NCBI GenBank assembly: GCA_903970145.1 | Contig: CAJCHO010000125.1 | Coordinates: forward strand, 1 to 63,404 | Length of the DNA: 63,404 bases | Direction of reading: 5' to 3' | DNA from: Mycobacteriaceae bacterium | GTDB lineage: Bacteria > Pseudomonadota > Gammaproteobacteria > Burkholderiales > Burkholderiaceae_D | In this document: one piece after another, positions 28,767 to 37,972 of the stretch | How positions within the stretch are numbered: position 1 is the first letter of the stretch | How the letters are laid out: every line of letters starts with the position of its first letter | The notes under the pieces: model-generated | What the model saw: only the letters and a program-made list of their open reading frames with translations | The model's database searches: none | Told to the model about the DNA's origin: nothing | Translations under genes and position numbers: made by a program

Positions 28767-29983
28767 GCAGGCGCGGCACACCCGATCACGGCCGCCGCCT
28801 GCTTGTGCAGGGTCTGCTCGCAAGCCTTTGGCCCTTGCACGCCTCTGGCGCCTCCGCTCTTGACGATTTGCCCGACGAGATTCGCCAGGTCCTGATCGAC
28901 TGGGACGGCATGGGCTGGCACTGGACCGGCAGCGACGTCGAAGAGCAGTCGGCCAAGTGGCTCGCGGCGCTGGCAAGTTCGGGCGGAATCACGGCCGAGG
29001 TCAGCACCTATCCGTTCACGCGGACCGACGTACTTGCTTGCACGGTACGCTGTGGCGATGCGCGCTGTGCCGGGCTGCCGATGTTCGACGCCGGCTCAAC
29101 CAGCGCGGATGGGGTTACCGGGACGCTTTGCAAATCGGGCGAAGCCGGTGATATCGCAGTGCTGGAGGTAGCGCCCAGCGCGGCGCGTGACGAAGCCCTC
29201 TACCGGCTGCGTAGCCTCGGGCGCTATCGGGCGGCAATCGTCATCACCGCCGGTGGCGCGCCGGGCCTGGCACCACTCGATCTGCCCGACGGCGCGCGCG
29301 CGCGCAACAGCAGTCTGCCAGTCATCGAAGTCAGTAGCGAAGCGCGCGCCTGGCTCGTCCCGGCGAGCGCCCAGCACCGCAAGGCAACGGTGGTAGCAAG
29401 CTTTGAGCAGAGTTCGGCCTGGGCTCGCAATGTGGTTGCAGCGATGCCGGGGCTCGACAAGCAGCGCGCGCCGATAATCGTGCTAGCAGGTCGTAGCGGC
29501 TGGGGACCCTGCGTGGGCGAGCGAGCCGGGGGACTGGCCGTCTGGATGCGCATGATTGGCCTCTTGAGTACCGCTCCGGCGCTGCACCCGATCCTGATGG
29601 TGGCCACGAGCGGCTGCGAACTTGGCGACCAGGGTGCACAGGCCTTCGTCGCAAAAAACGGCGAACTAGTAAAAAATGCCGCAGGCTGGATGCTGCTCGG
29701 GGCTAACCTCGGGGTACGTCAGCGCCTGGTGCGCATCGCCGGATCGAGCGAGGATCTGCTGGAACTGGCACGGCGTCACCTGCGCACCGAGCACACCCAC
29801 TTCGACACGGACGCGCTTGAGTTGCCCGCAGCGGCGAGCGCGCCGACGCTTTCCTACTCGGCTGCACCTGGCCCCCTCTATCATCTGCCCTCGGATCAAC
29901 TGCCCGCAGCTCTTGACGTCAGCCAGGTCTCATCGGTGGCCAACGCCTGCGCACGCACCCTGTTCGATATGGCGGGTGGATAA
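28763..29983 (+). CDS. Exported M28-peptidase-like protein, probably degenerate
   Basis: A 406-residue protein starting at a TTG that overlaps the aminotransferase stop. The N-terminus has arginine pairs then a hydrophobic stretch (RRLLVQGLLASLWPLHASGA), a probable signal peptide. The overall pattern is M28 aminopeptidase-like, with a PA-like insert near the middle, but the metal-site motifs are altered: the HxD strand reads IIVLAGRSGW, the GAxDNASG loop reads CVGERAGG, and the AEE-type motif reads SGCELGDQGAQ. The C-terminal histidine motif YHLPSDQLPAAL remains. It ends 6 nt before the convergent dipZ stop. Likely a non-catalytic homologue; family assignment moderately sure. Confidence 0.65.
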   Translation: MSRRGTPDHGRRLLVQGLLASLWPLHASGASALDDLPDEIRQVLIDWDGMGWHWTGSDVEEQSAKWLAALASSGGITAEVSTYPFTRTDVLACTVRCGDARCAGLPMFDAGSTSADGVTGTLCKSGEAGDIAVLEVAPSAARDEALYRLRSLGRYRAAIVITAGGAPGLAPLDLPDGARARNSSLPVIEVSSEARAWLVPASAQHRKATVVASFEQSSAWARNVVAAMPGLDKQRAPIIVLAGRSGWGPCVGERAGGLAVWMRMIGLLSTAPALHPILMVATSGCELGDQGAQAFVAKNGELVKNAAGWMLLGANLGVRQRLVRIAGSSEDLLELARRHLRTEHTHFDTDALELPAAASAPTLSYSAAPGPLYHLPSDQLPAALDVSQVSSVANACARTLFDMAGG

Positions 29984-29989
29984 GTCGAA

Positions 29990-31729
29990 CTAGCCGAAAG
30001 TGAACGCATAGGCCTTGCCACCCGCATCGAGGAATTCGATCTCGAAAGTGCGGTCGCCTATCGCACCCTGCTGGCGCACCAGTTGATAGAGGCGCTCACC
30101 AGCGATTAGCCCCTCGCCGTGTTCATCGATATCGGCGCCATGGTCGGCCAGAGGCTCATGGCCATCGATGCGCACCCGGATGCGCATCGGCTTGCCGTTT
30201 TCTGCTGGAGCGAGAACCAGGTGCAGGTCGCGCGCATGAAAGCGAAAGACAATCCGCGCCCCCGCCGCCACCGCCTGCGCACGCTCGTCTGCCACCTGCC
30301 ACCGGCCTGCCAGACCCCATTCGTTCAACGCAAGCTTTGCGGGCGCCGCGTAATCCCTGACAGCGTCATGCACCTCGCCGCCCGCAGACGCGAAGCGTTC
30401 CGCGCGCGCATAGCCGAGATAGGTTTCAGGCGAGCGCACATCGGCCAGATCGGCCTCGGCCTGTGCACCCTGTTCTCTGACTGCGACTGCGCCCGCGCCC
30501 ACGCTATGCCCTGCTTCCCTTAACAGCTGCTGGATCACGGCCTCGGAAGTGGCGTATTCGCCTTCCCCGAAATGGTGGTGACGGATGCGACCTTGCGCGT
30601 CGATGAAAAAATGCGCCGGCCAGTAGCGATTACCAAAGGCACGCCAGATCGCGAAGTCGTTGTCGACTGCCACCGGATAATCGACCTGCAGATCCTTTAC
30701 CGCCTGTCGTACGTTTGGCACTTCCTTCTCGAAGGCAAACTCGGGAGTGTGAACCCCGATGACAACCAGTCCGTCGTCCTTGTATTTCGCGGCCCAGGCG
30801 CGCACATAGGGCAACGAGCGCAGGCAGTTGATGCAGGAGTAGGTCCAGAAATCCACCAGCACCACCTTGCCGCGCAACGCCTCGGTACTAAGCGGGGGTG
30901 AGTTGAGCCATTCCACCGCGCCAGTCAGCGCCGGCATCTGGCCCTCGACCGGCAGCATGTCGAGCCTGATATCGCCTGGCGACGCAGCTGCGTTCTCGCT
31001 GCCAGCCCCAAACCGATCGATCAGCGCCTGTTCCACTTTCGAGGTGCTCGCCAGCGACAGCTGTGTCAGCACACCAGTGTCCAGTCTGAGCGCGATGGCC
31101 GCCACCCCGCACAGGAGCGCAAGACCAAGGCCGCGCCGGATCCATTGGCTCGCACCGAGCGACTTTTTCATCATCGCGAAAACCTTGCCCCCAATCAGGA
31201 GCGCCACGCCGAGTGACGAGGCGGCTCCAAGCGCATAGGCCAGCAACAGCAGGGAGGTGCGGGCACTCGCCCCGCTTAAAGCCGCGACGGTGAGCACGAT
31301 TCCGAGAATGGGACCGGCACAAGGCGCCCACAGCAGGCCCGTTGCAATGCCCAAGAGCAACGAGGGGATGATCGAGCCGCCGGCTTGCCCAGAACCGCTA
31401 GCACGCTCGGACAGGCGCGATCCGAGGCTGACGAGGGGCGCCATCAGACGATCCCCGAAGTGCGGGAACAGCAGAGTCAAACCGAAGACGCCCAGCAGCA
31501 CCACCGCCGCGCTGCGTCCGTAGCTATTGGCCTGTACTGCCCAGCCGCCGCCGACCGCAGCAAGGGACGCAACCGCGGCAAAAGTCAGGGCCATGCCAGC
31601 CAGCAAAGGCAGGCCATTGCGAACAAAGGCCGCATCCGAGCGTGCGAATACGAAGGGCAGCACCGGCAGGATGCATGGGCTCAGAATCGTCAGTACACCG
31701 CCGAGATAGGCGAGCAGGAACAAGATCAT
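29990..31729 (-). CDS. dipZ: DipZ-type fusion: CcdA membrane domain plus TlpA-like thioredoxin
   Basis: A 579-residue fusion. Residues about 1-240 form a CcdA/DsbD-type membrane domain with Pro-Cys motifs LSPCILPVLPF (C19) and LWAPCAGPILG that relay electrons across the membrane. Residues about 265-400 form a periplasmic TlpA-like thioredoxin with C299/C302 in WTYSCINCLRSLPY and a cis-Pro region YWPAHFFIDAQG. Residues about 430-579 resemble the beta-sandwich C-domain of DipZ. It should carry reducing power from cytoplasmic thioredoxin to an envelope thiol substrate. It is convergent with the M28-like gene and divergent from the TonB receptor. Confidence 0.88.
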   Translation of the reverse strand: MILFLLAYLGGVLTILSPCILPVLPFVFARSDAAFVRNGLPLLAGMALTFAAVASLAAVGGGWAVQANSYGRSAAVVLLGVFGLTLLFPHFGDRLMAPLVSLGSRLSERASGSGQAGGSIIPSLLLGIATGLLWAPCAGPILGIVLTVAALSGASARTSLLLLAYALGAASSLGVALLIGGKVFAMMKKSLGASQWIRRGLGLALLCGVAAIALRLDTGVLTQLSLASTSKVEQALIDRFGAGSENAAASPGDIRLDMLPVEGQMPALTGAVEWLNSPPLSTEALRGKVVLVDFWTYSCINCLRSLPYVRAWAAKYKDDGLVVIGVHTPEFAFEKEVPNVRQAVKDLQVDYPVAVDNDFAIWRAFGNRYWPAHFFIDAQGRIRHHHFGEGEYATSEAVIQQLLREAGHSVGAGAVAVREQGAQAEADLADVRSPETYLGYARAERFASAGGEVHDAVRDYAAPAKLALNEWGLAGRWQVADERAQAVAAGARIVFRFHARDLHLVLAPAENGKPMRIRVRIDGHEPLADHGADIDEHGEGLIAGERLYQLVRQQGAIGDRTFEIEFLDAGGKAYAFTFG

Positions 31730-32026
31730 CGGAAATCCTTGGGGCGGCGTGACACACGGCCATGCTAATGAGTCGGCGCCGGGCCCACATTCTTACACGG
31801 CATGCGGCCCACCCACGGCAAGTAGGCTCTGGCTCGCACGCGACCGTTGACAAGGATTGGCACCGCAGCCTGCCTAGGTAGTAGTCCCAAGCCCTCTCTG
31901 AGAGGACCGTCCCGGCCCCGTCCGATTCGACATTTTCCGCAACGACTGCGCCTGAGTCGTGCGCTAGCATATGCGAGGGGTGAAGATGCCAGGGCGGCAT
32001 CGGATGAGTTCATTCGAGGCGACAGC
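31730..32026. other. Divergent intergenic region between dipZ and the TonB-dependent receptor
   Basis: About 297 nt without a gene I can defend; an open frame continues upstream of the receptor ATG but lacks family character. It must hold the promoters of both dipZ and the receptor. A short inverted repeat (CCTCTC-TGAGAGG-like) lies near 31892-31904. I see no consensus sigma70 promoter. Confidence 0.4.
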
Positions 32027-34822
32027 ATGGCAGCCGGCGACGCCAGTTCGCATACCATGACCGACGCAATCCGGGAAGTGCCGGGTAGTGCTTCAGCCCG
32101 GATTCCCTGCGCCGCAGACGGGCGGCGCGGCGCGCATGCGTGGCTTGGCTGGCGCATGGCCGTCATGGCGAGCCTGGCGATGGGTGCGGTGCTCTCAAGC
32201 TTCGGTCAGCAAGTGAGCCCCGCGAGCTCCGGTGTGCCGGTCGATCAAACGACCGCGGATAGCGTTCCAGTCGAGAAGATCGAAGTGACCGGCATTGCCG
32301 TCTCGCGGCAGAAGGCGTTGGATGCCAAGCGCGCGGCCGACTCGCTTACCGAGGTGATAAGTGCCGAAGATATCGGCAAGTTGCCCGACAAGAACGTTGC
32401 CGATGCCCTGGAGCGCCTGCCGGGCGTCAACACGAGCTCCCAGGCGGGAGGCGAAGGCGGCTTCGACGAGAATGACCGCGTCAGCATGCGCGGTACCGGG
32501 CCGAGTCTCACGCAGGTGACCATCAATGGCCACGCCGTATCGAGTGGCGACTGGTTCATCCAGGATCAGTTCCAGACGGTTGGGCGCAGCGCAAGCCTGA
32601 CCCTGCTTCCGTCAGAGATGGTCGATCGCATCGTCGTCAATAAGGGCCAGCGTGCCGACCAGACCGAAGGCGGCATTGCCGGCAACATCGACATCCAGAC
32701 GCGCAAGGCCCTCGACTTTTCCAATCAGATCGGCGCTGCAATCGATCTGGGCGGGGTCTATTCGGATCTGCCCAACAAGACCGAGCCGCAAATGAGTGCC
32801 CTCGTGCATTTCAAGAATGATGCGAACACTTTTGGCGCGCTTATCCAGGTGTTCGATGAGAGCCGCGACCTGCGCCGCGACGGTCAGGAGATACTCGGTT
32901 ACGAGACCATCAGTGCAGGCAGTCCGGCCGCTCGCGCCTATCCGGTGCTTGCCAATGCCATTGTGCCAAGCCTGATAGGTTCAGCGCTCTTCGAGCAGGA
33001 GCGCGAGCGCCGCGGTGGCGACTTTGATCTGGAAGCCAGGCCCGATGAGCGGCTTACGCTCGATCTGAACGGCTTTTATTCGCACATGGATGCGTCGAAC
33101 TTCAACCGCAATTTCCTGGCTTGGACCGGCAACCTGGCCAACAGCCAGGTGCCGACTTCCTTCACCCTGCGCAACGACATGGTGACCGCGGCAAGCTTTG
33201 CCAATCAGAGCACCGACCGATCGGCACTGATCGACAACATCTATCGCCCGGGCGAATACGCACAATCGCAGTACGTCGACTTCGATGCGAGCTTTAGCTT
33301 TAACGATCACCTGAAATTGAGCACGCAGTTGGGCAATACCCAGGGTCTCGGAGTGACGCCTTCGCAACCAGCCTACGAAGGGCAGATCTTTACTGGGCTG
33401 AGCTACAACATGAACGGCATCAGCCAGCCGGCGGCGGTTTCCTTTCCAGGCGGTAACCCGGCAAGCTTTAACGGAGTCAGTACCAGCAACGCATGGAACG
33501 AATCGGTGAGGTCCATCGACAAGGAGAACTACTTTCAGGCGGACGCTCTGTACTTTGCGGATTGGGGGGTGCTCGACGGCCTCAAATTCGGGGTGCGCGT
33601 AGCCGATCATTCGCACCTGGTGCTGTTTCCGCTCGATGGCGCCTGTGTGAGCGGATGTGGCGCAGTCGGGACGCCGGCCAATGCCGTTCCGGTCTGGGGG
33701 GGTGCGACTTATCCGGCAAATTTCGGCAGCGGGCTTGATCCGCCGGGCGGATTCCTATCCAATCCCTGGCAACTCTCTCCCGCGGCGATCACCTCATTTG
33801 TCGCGGCCCACGTCTCGTCCGGTCCGAGCCGGCTGTACTGGCCAGGTGAATCCGATATCCGGGAAACCGACAGCGCGGCCTATGCCATGAGCACCTTTGG
33901 CGGCAGCCAGTGGGCCGGCGACCTTGGAATTCGGCTCGTAAACACCGCCGAAACCAGCGTGGTCAACGTCAGCGGCGGGGTCGACCCGATCACGAGTTCG
34001 GCCTACGGCCCCTATTCACCAACTGCGGTCAGCCACACCTACCTTGATGTCTTGCCAAGCGCGAACCTTGCCTACGAACTCACTAGCGACACAGTCTTGC
34101 GCGGCTACGTCAACATGGCGATGGCGCGACCGGACTACAGCGCCTGGAGCGGTGCGGTGAGCCTGAACGATCTGCTCGAGACTGGCACTGGCGGCAATCC
34201 CAATCTCAAGCCGATCCGCTCGACGAACTACGATTTGAGCTGGGAATATTACTTCGCGCCCAAGTCGCTCTTTAGCGCCAGTGTCTTTTACATGGACCTG
34301 TCGTCCTACGTCAGCTTCAATACCTCGAGCGCGGATTACTACAACCAGTTCTATCACAAGGTGACGACCTACTCCATCACCTCACCGAGCAACATCGCCG
34401 GCACAGTAGAGGGATATGAACTGGCCGCCACCGAGCCGCTGGCAGGGGGATTCGGCGTTGAGGCCAACTTCACCTATGCCAATGCCAGCGCCAGCGGCGG
34501 CTCGCCCCTGGTCGGCGCATCGCGCGACACCTACAACGTGTCCGGGTATTTCGAAAACTCGGCTTGGAGCGTGCGTCTGGCCTACAGCTATCGCTCCGAC
34601 TTCCTCGTCGGCCTTGACCGCAGCTTCGTCGAGAATGAAGCCGGGGTCGGGACTCTCGCACTGTCGATCAATTACAGTCTGACCAAACAGCTGTCTCTTA
34701 ATTTCAATGCCCTGAACCTGAACGATGCTCAGTTGCGCTACTACGGTAACAACACCATGCAGCCGCGCGCCTTCTACAGCAGTGGGCGTCAATATTATTT
34801 CGGGATGCGCGCAGATTTCTAG
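32027..34822 (+). CDS. TonB-dependent outer-membrane receptor
   Basis: About 931 residues. ATG 32027 is preferred because GAGG lies 7 nt upstream; an N-terminal extension of about 40 residues precedes the hydrophobic signal segment (MAVMASLAMGAVLSSFGQQ). The TonB-box-like VEKIEVTG is followed by a plug domain (AEDIGKLPDKNVADALERLP, RGTGPSLTQVTINGHAVSSG, RIVVNKGQRADQTEGGIAGN). The plug and the DLSWEYYFAPKSLFSASVFY barrel strand match the Caulobacter-type receptors often used for carbohydrates or complex ligands. The last residue is Phe, as expected for outer-membrane insertion. No TonB/ExbBD or FecR-type regulator is adjacent. Ligand unknown. Confidence 0.9.
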   Translation: MAAGDASSHTMTDAIREVPGSASARIPCAADGRRGAHAWLGWRMAVMASLAMGAVLSSFGQQVSPASSGVPVDQTTADSVPVEKIEVTGIAVSRQKALDAKRAADSLTEVISAEDIGKLPDKNVADALERLPGVNTSSQAGGEGGFDENDRVSMRGTGPSLTQVTINGHAVSSGDWFIQDQFQTVGRSASLTLLPSEMVDRIVVNKGQRADQTEGGIAGNIDIQTRKALDFSNQIGAAIDLGGVYSDLPNKTEPQMSALVHFKNDANTFGALIQVFDESRDLRRDGQEILGYETISAGSPAARAYPVLANAIVPSLIGSALFEQERERRGGDFDLEARPDERLTLDLNGFYSHMDASNFNRNFLAWTGNLANSQVPTSFTLRNDMVTAASFANQSTDRSALIDNIYRPGEYAQSQYVDFDASFSFNDHLKLSTQLGNTQGLGVTPSQPAYEGQIFTGLSYNMNGISQPAAVSFPGGNPASFNGVSTSNAWNESVRSIDKENYFQADALYFADWGVLDGLKFGVRVADHSHLVLFPLDGACVSGCGAVGTPANAVPVWGGATYPANFGSGLDPPGGFLSNPWQLSPAAITSFVAAHVSSGPSRLYWPGESDIRETDSAAYAMSTFGGSQWAGDLGIRLVNTAETSVVNVSGGVDPITSSAYGPYSPTAVSHTYLDVLPSANLAYELTSDTVLRGYVNMAMARPDYSAWSGAVSLNDLLETGTGGNPNLKPIRSTNYDLSWEYYFAPKSLFSASVFYMDLSSYVSFNTSSADYYNQFYHKVTTYSITSPSNIAGTVEGYELAATEPLAGGFGVEANFTYANASASGGSPLVGASRDTYNVSGYFENSAWSVRLAYSYRSDFLVGLDRSFVENEAGVGTLALSINYSLTKQLSLNFNALNLNDAQLRYYGNNTMQPRAFYSSGRQYYFGMRADF

Positions 34823-34905
34823 CTGGGTGCAGCGCTTCGGATTAATGTCGGGTCAGGCACGCGCGCGGCGAACTACTGACTCCTGGCGCGACGGACCGGG
34901 GGATC

Positions 34906-35853
34906 TCAGGGTGCGGCACACGGCAGCTTTCTGGACGCGCACGCTTGCGGATTCAGGAGGGTTCGCAGCTTCAGACTTGGGTCGAAAAAACCGGCGGCCT
35001 GATAGGCGCGCGCAAGTTCGCCGCGCTGATCGAGGATGGCAAGGCCGGTCGCGAGCGCCGCGCGCACTTCGACGCTCTCGGGCGCGAGCCGGGAAATTCC
35101 CAGGTGGCGACTGCCCGGGAGCACGACCTTGATGTCCGGGATCGGCACGAGACGAATTTCCTCGTACATCAGCGAGCCATCACTGGTTCGCTGGGTGGGC
35201 GCAAGGAGGAAGTCGACGTGGCGCGCCGCCACCAGGCGCACCATGGTCGGCCAGACCGGCACGTCTTCAACGCGCGCCAAGTCAAGATCGGCGAGTACTT
35301 TCCAGTCCGGTGTCCAGGCGGAATTGGATACCGCGGAAAGGTGACTGATCTGCGCGCGCGTGCGACTGGCAAGAGCAAGGGCATTCGAAGGGGCGGTAAA
35401 AAGCAGCGCCTCGAACTGACCATCCTTGATCAGCGGTGCGCTCAGGTAGACGTTTTCGCCGCGCAGGTCGGACTCCCAGGCGGTGGTACCGGTCAGTGTC
35501 GCCCTACCGGCGCGCAATTCGGCAAGTGCCCGTGCATAGGAATTCACGGCGACGAGCGTCATCTCGCCGTGATATCCGCCCAGCCGCAAGGCCTTTTGTG
35601 TAAGTATCAGTTCGACCACATCGCGCCGGCTACCCGGGCCGCCGAACTGGGCAATCTCCTCGGCCGGTCGGCCATTTAGAAAGTCCCGCGAATCCTCGAT
35701 CACGTCGGCCGGCGCGACGATGATTGCCGCCTCCACCCGCACGCTGAAAACAGCGCAGGCCAGCAGCGCCACCAGCCAGCCCAGCACGTAAGGGCCCGGA
35801 CACCGCCAGACGCGGTGCCGCTCTTGCCCACGCGGACCCAATCGGAGCCTCAC
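34906..35853 (-). CDS. Periplasmic substrate-binding-like protein (type II fold), no transporter partner
   Basis: A 315-residue secreted protein starting at GTG. A hydrophobic signal segment (GWLVALLACAVFSVRVEA) ends near residue 42. The mature part resembles a small type II solute-binding protein: VELILTQKALRLGGYHGEM, ALAELRAGRATLTGTTAW, then a second lobe ending LAIGLAILDQRGELARAY-like. It contains the two cysteines of a C-terminal pair (ACASRKLPC). No ABC permease or ATPase genes are adjacent. It is convergent with the TonB receptor (83-nt gap) and divergent from tpsB. It could deliver a ligand taken up by the receptor or act as a sensor; function not assigned. Confidence 0.65.
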   Translation of the reverse strand: MRLRLGPRGQERHRVWRCPGPYVLGWLVALLACAVFSVRVEAAIIVAPADVIEDSRDFLNGRPAEEIAQFGGPGSRRDVVELILTQKALRLGGYHGEMTLVAVNSYARALAELRAGRATLTGTTAWESDLRGENVYLSAPLIKDGQFEALLFTAPSNALALASRTRAQISHLSAVSNSAWTPDWKVLADLDLARVEDVPVWPTMVRLVAARHVDFLLAPTQRTSDGSLMYEEIRLVPIPDIKVVLPGSRHLGISRLAPESVEVRAALATGLAILDQRGELARAYQAAGFFDPSLKLRTLLNPQACASRKLPCAAP

Positions 35854-36252
35854 GCCGGGATGGCTTATTGGGCCCAGATGAGGATCCTCTCGGCCTCGTC
35901 ATGGCACGGCCGCGTGGCCGACCCGACCCGAGTGGCGGCCAGCCGCGCAAATTTGCCTAGCACGATTCGATGTCTGAGCATGTGAAATAGTCGATCTTTT
36001 TCAGGCGGCCAACACGGGAACTGTCAAGCATAAGGTGGACATACTTAGGTATGTAACGCTAGCCCATTCGCGATGCTATCTTGCGCCTCAAGCAGGTGCA
36101 ATGCGTGTGTGCCTGAGATGGGACAAGCCGGGCGGCCCGCGCCTGCCGCGGCCCAATCAAATAGAACAAGCGCATTTGGCGATTCGCTGAACTTTCGGCC
36201 CGAACGCGGCCGCAGCGCGACGCTCGCATGTGCCAGAACCGTAAAGCGCAAC
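35854..36252. promoter_or_regulatory. 400-nt divergent regulatory region upstream of tpsB
   Basis: The longest gene-free stretch in the window. It separates the binding-protein gene (minus) from tpsB (plus). It holds the inverted repeat at 36039-36054 and a TATCTT hexamer at 36077-36082 usable as a -10 box. No convincing -35 box accompanies it (TAACGC at 36054-36059), which fits an activator-dependent promoter. The remaining 170 nt to the tpsB ATG would be a long leader; the frame stays open there but reads as non-coding. Confidence 0.5.
36039..36054. promoter_or_regulatory. Inverted repeat ACATAC-N4-GTATGT, candidate response-regulator site for tpsBA
   Basis: ACATAC (36039-36044) and GTATGT (36049-36054) are exact inverted copies separated by TTAG. 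The right arm ends at the position a -35 box would take relative to TATCTT at 36077-36082, so the centre falls about 42 nt before the expected transcription start, the class II activator position. LuxR/NarL-type regulators bind short inverted repeats of this size, and such a regulator is encoded at 47035-47685. The link is inference. Confidence 0.5.
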
Positions 36253-37962
36253 ATGAAACTGCATCGTCCTGCCACGCTGGCCTTCGCCCTTGGCGCTCTG
36301 ATCGCGCCCTGGTACGCATCAGCACAATCGGCCGCTGATATCGAGCGTGCCCAGCAGCAAAGCCAGCAGGTGATCCAGCAACAACAGCAAGCTGACCAAT
36401 TGCGGCGCCAGCAGGACGAGTTGCGCGAGCGCACACCGTCTGGACAGGACCTCGGGACCCATGCCGCGACACCGACGGGCGGCGATTCGACGGTCTGCAG
36501 TCACATCAAATCGATCGCCCTGGACGGTGGCGAACTTCTGGACGGCGCAAGCCGCGAGAAACTCACTCGTCCCTATGTCGAGCGCTGCCTGACGCTGCGC
36601 GATATCAATCAGCTGATCGCCGACCTCACCAATTACTACGTGCAGCGTGGTTACGTCACAACGCGCGTCTACATACCCGAACAAAAGGGTGGTAGCGGTG
36701 TGCTGCTGTTGAAGGTCGTCGAAGGGCGGGTCGAGTCGATACTGGTCAAGCCAGCGCAAAGCGTAGCTGTCTGGAACGCCTTTCCCGGGGTGATCGGGTC
36801 GGTGCTCAACCTGCGCGACATCGAACAGGCTACCGACCAGATCAATCGCCTCGCATCCAACAACGCGCACGTCGATATCGCACCCGGAACGGGTCCTGGC
36901 GAATCGGTGCTGATCGTGACCGACGACCTCAGGAAACGCTGGCAGGCTTCGGTGGGCCTGGACAATTCGGGCCAGGCCTCAACCGGTTATGACACCAGCA
37001 CCGCATCCTTCTCGGCCGACAACATGGCTGGACTGAATGACTACTTCAATGCCAGCGTGCACTCGAGCGAGGCCGGCCCGGACGCCCAGCGGCATTCCGA
37101 GGGAGGCGGCCTGTCCTGGAGCGTCCCCTATGGCTACTGGACCCTGTCGCTTAACGCCAACGCCTTGCACTACGGCTCGGTCGTCGACGGACAGGCCAGC
37201 AGCTTCGATACGGATGGATCGAGCAACTCGGAGACCGCCAAGCTCGACTACCTCGCCTACCGCGACCAGTCGGTCAAATGGGGATTTTCGGGAGACCTGA
37301 CGCTAAAGCAGACCTGGAATGCCATCGCCGGAGAGCGCATTGCGGTCAGCAGTGCCGATCTGACACTGCTCGATCTGGGCACCAACTTGACCTGGTCAAA
37401 GGGCGGAACCCTGATCTCGGCGAACCTTGGATACACGATCGGCCTCGACGCGTTCGGCTCTACCGCCGACCTGCCGGATCGCCCGCTCGACGCGCCGCGC
37501 GCCGATTACACCAAACTGACCTACGGCGGCTCCTTGCTGCAGCTGTTTGACGCCGATGGGCTGCCGCTGTCGTTCCAGAGCAGCCTGACCGGCCAGTACT
37601 CGCGCGATTCGCTCTACGGTACCGAGGACCTCGCCATCGGCAGTCTTTACACGGTGCGCGGCTTTCGCGTCGACAACCTCTCGGGTAACGTCGGCGCATT
37701 CGTGCGCAATGATCTCGGGATGCCGCTGACGCTGGTTCGAATCTTTGGCGCCGGCATGCCCGACGGCGAAATCAAACCTTATGTGGGCCTCGACTATGGG
37801 CACATCGTCGACTTTGGCTCCCTGGACGGCTACACGATTGGTCTGGACACCCGTTGGCGCTGGGTGTCGATCCAGCTTGCCTATTCGCATCCGATTTCCT
37901 CACCGGCAGATGTCCACAAGGAACATGGTTGGTTCTTTGGCCGCATCACGGTGACCTATTGA
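36253..37962 (+). CDS. Two-partner secretion outer-membrane transporter (TpsB, FhaC/ShlB family)
   Basis: About 569 residues. A signal peptide (MKLHRPATLAFALGALIAPW, cleaved after about residue 25) is followed by a Gln-rich helix (AQQQSQQVIQQQQQ), the plug helix of TpsB proteins. Two POTRA domains follow (CSHIKSIALDGGELL ... LTNYYVQRGYVTTRVYIPE; LLLKVVEGRVESI). The 16-strand barrel carries the family motifs GLDNSGQASTG, the loop-6 tip VRGF in SLYTVRGFRVDNLSG, and YVGLDYGHIV. It exports the neighbouring TpsA, which starts 10 nt downstream. ATG 36253 is chosen because the signal peptide begins there. Confidence 0.95.
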   Translation: MKLHRPATLAFALGALIAPWYASAQSAADIERAQQQSQQVIQQQQQADQLRRQQDELRERTPSGQDLGTHAATPTGGDSTVCSHIKSIALDGGELLDGASREKLTRPYVERCLTLRDINQLIADLTNYYVQRGYVTTRVYIPEQKGGSGVLLLKVVEGRVESILVKPAQSVAVWNAFPGVIGSVLNLRDIEQATDQINRLASNNAHVDIAPGTGPGESVLIVTDDLRKRWQASVGLDNSGQASTGYDTSTASFSADNMAGLNDYFNASVHSSEAGPDAQRHSEGGGLSWSVPYGYWTLSLNANALHYGSVVDGQASSFDTDGSSNSETAKLDYLAYRDQSVKWGFSGDLTLKQTWNAIAGERIAVSSADLTLLDLGTNLTWSKGGTLISANLGYTIGLDAFGSTADLPDRPLDAPRADYTKLTYGGSLLQLFDADGLPLSFQSSLTGQYSRDSLYGTEDLAIGSLYTVRGFRVDNLSGNVGAFVRNDLGMPLTLVRIFGAGMPDGEIKPYVGLDYGHIVDFGSLDGYTIGLDTRWRWVSIQLAYSHPISSPADVHKEHGWFFGRITVTY

Positions 37963-37972
37963 GGAGTTCTTC

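Noticed and set aside
28763-28850. Twin-arginine (Tat) signal on the M28-like protein
   Set aside because: Arginine pairs are present, but the SRRxFLK consensus is not met; an ordinary Sec signal explains it as well.
36073-36252. 60-residue N-terminal extension of tpsB
   Set aside because: The frame is open, but the clear signal peptide begins at 36253 and the upstream stretch contains the putative -10 box and leader.
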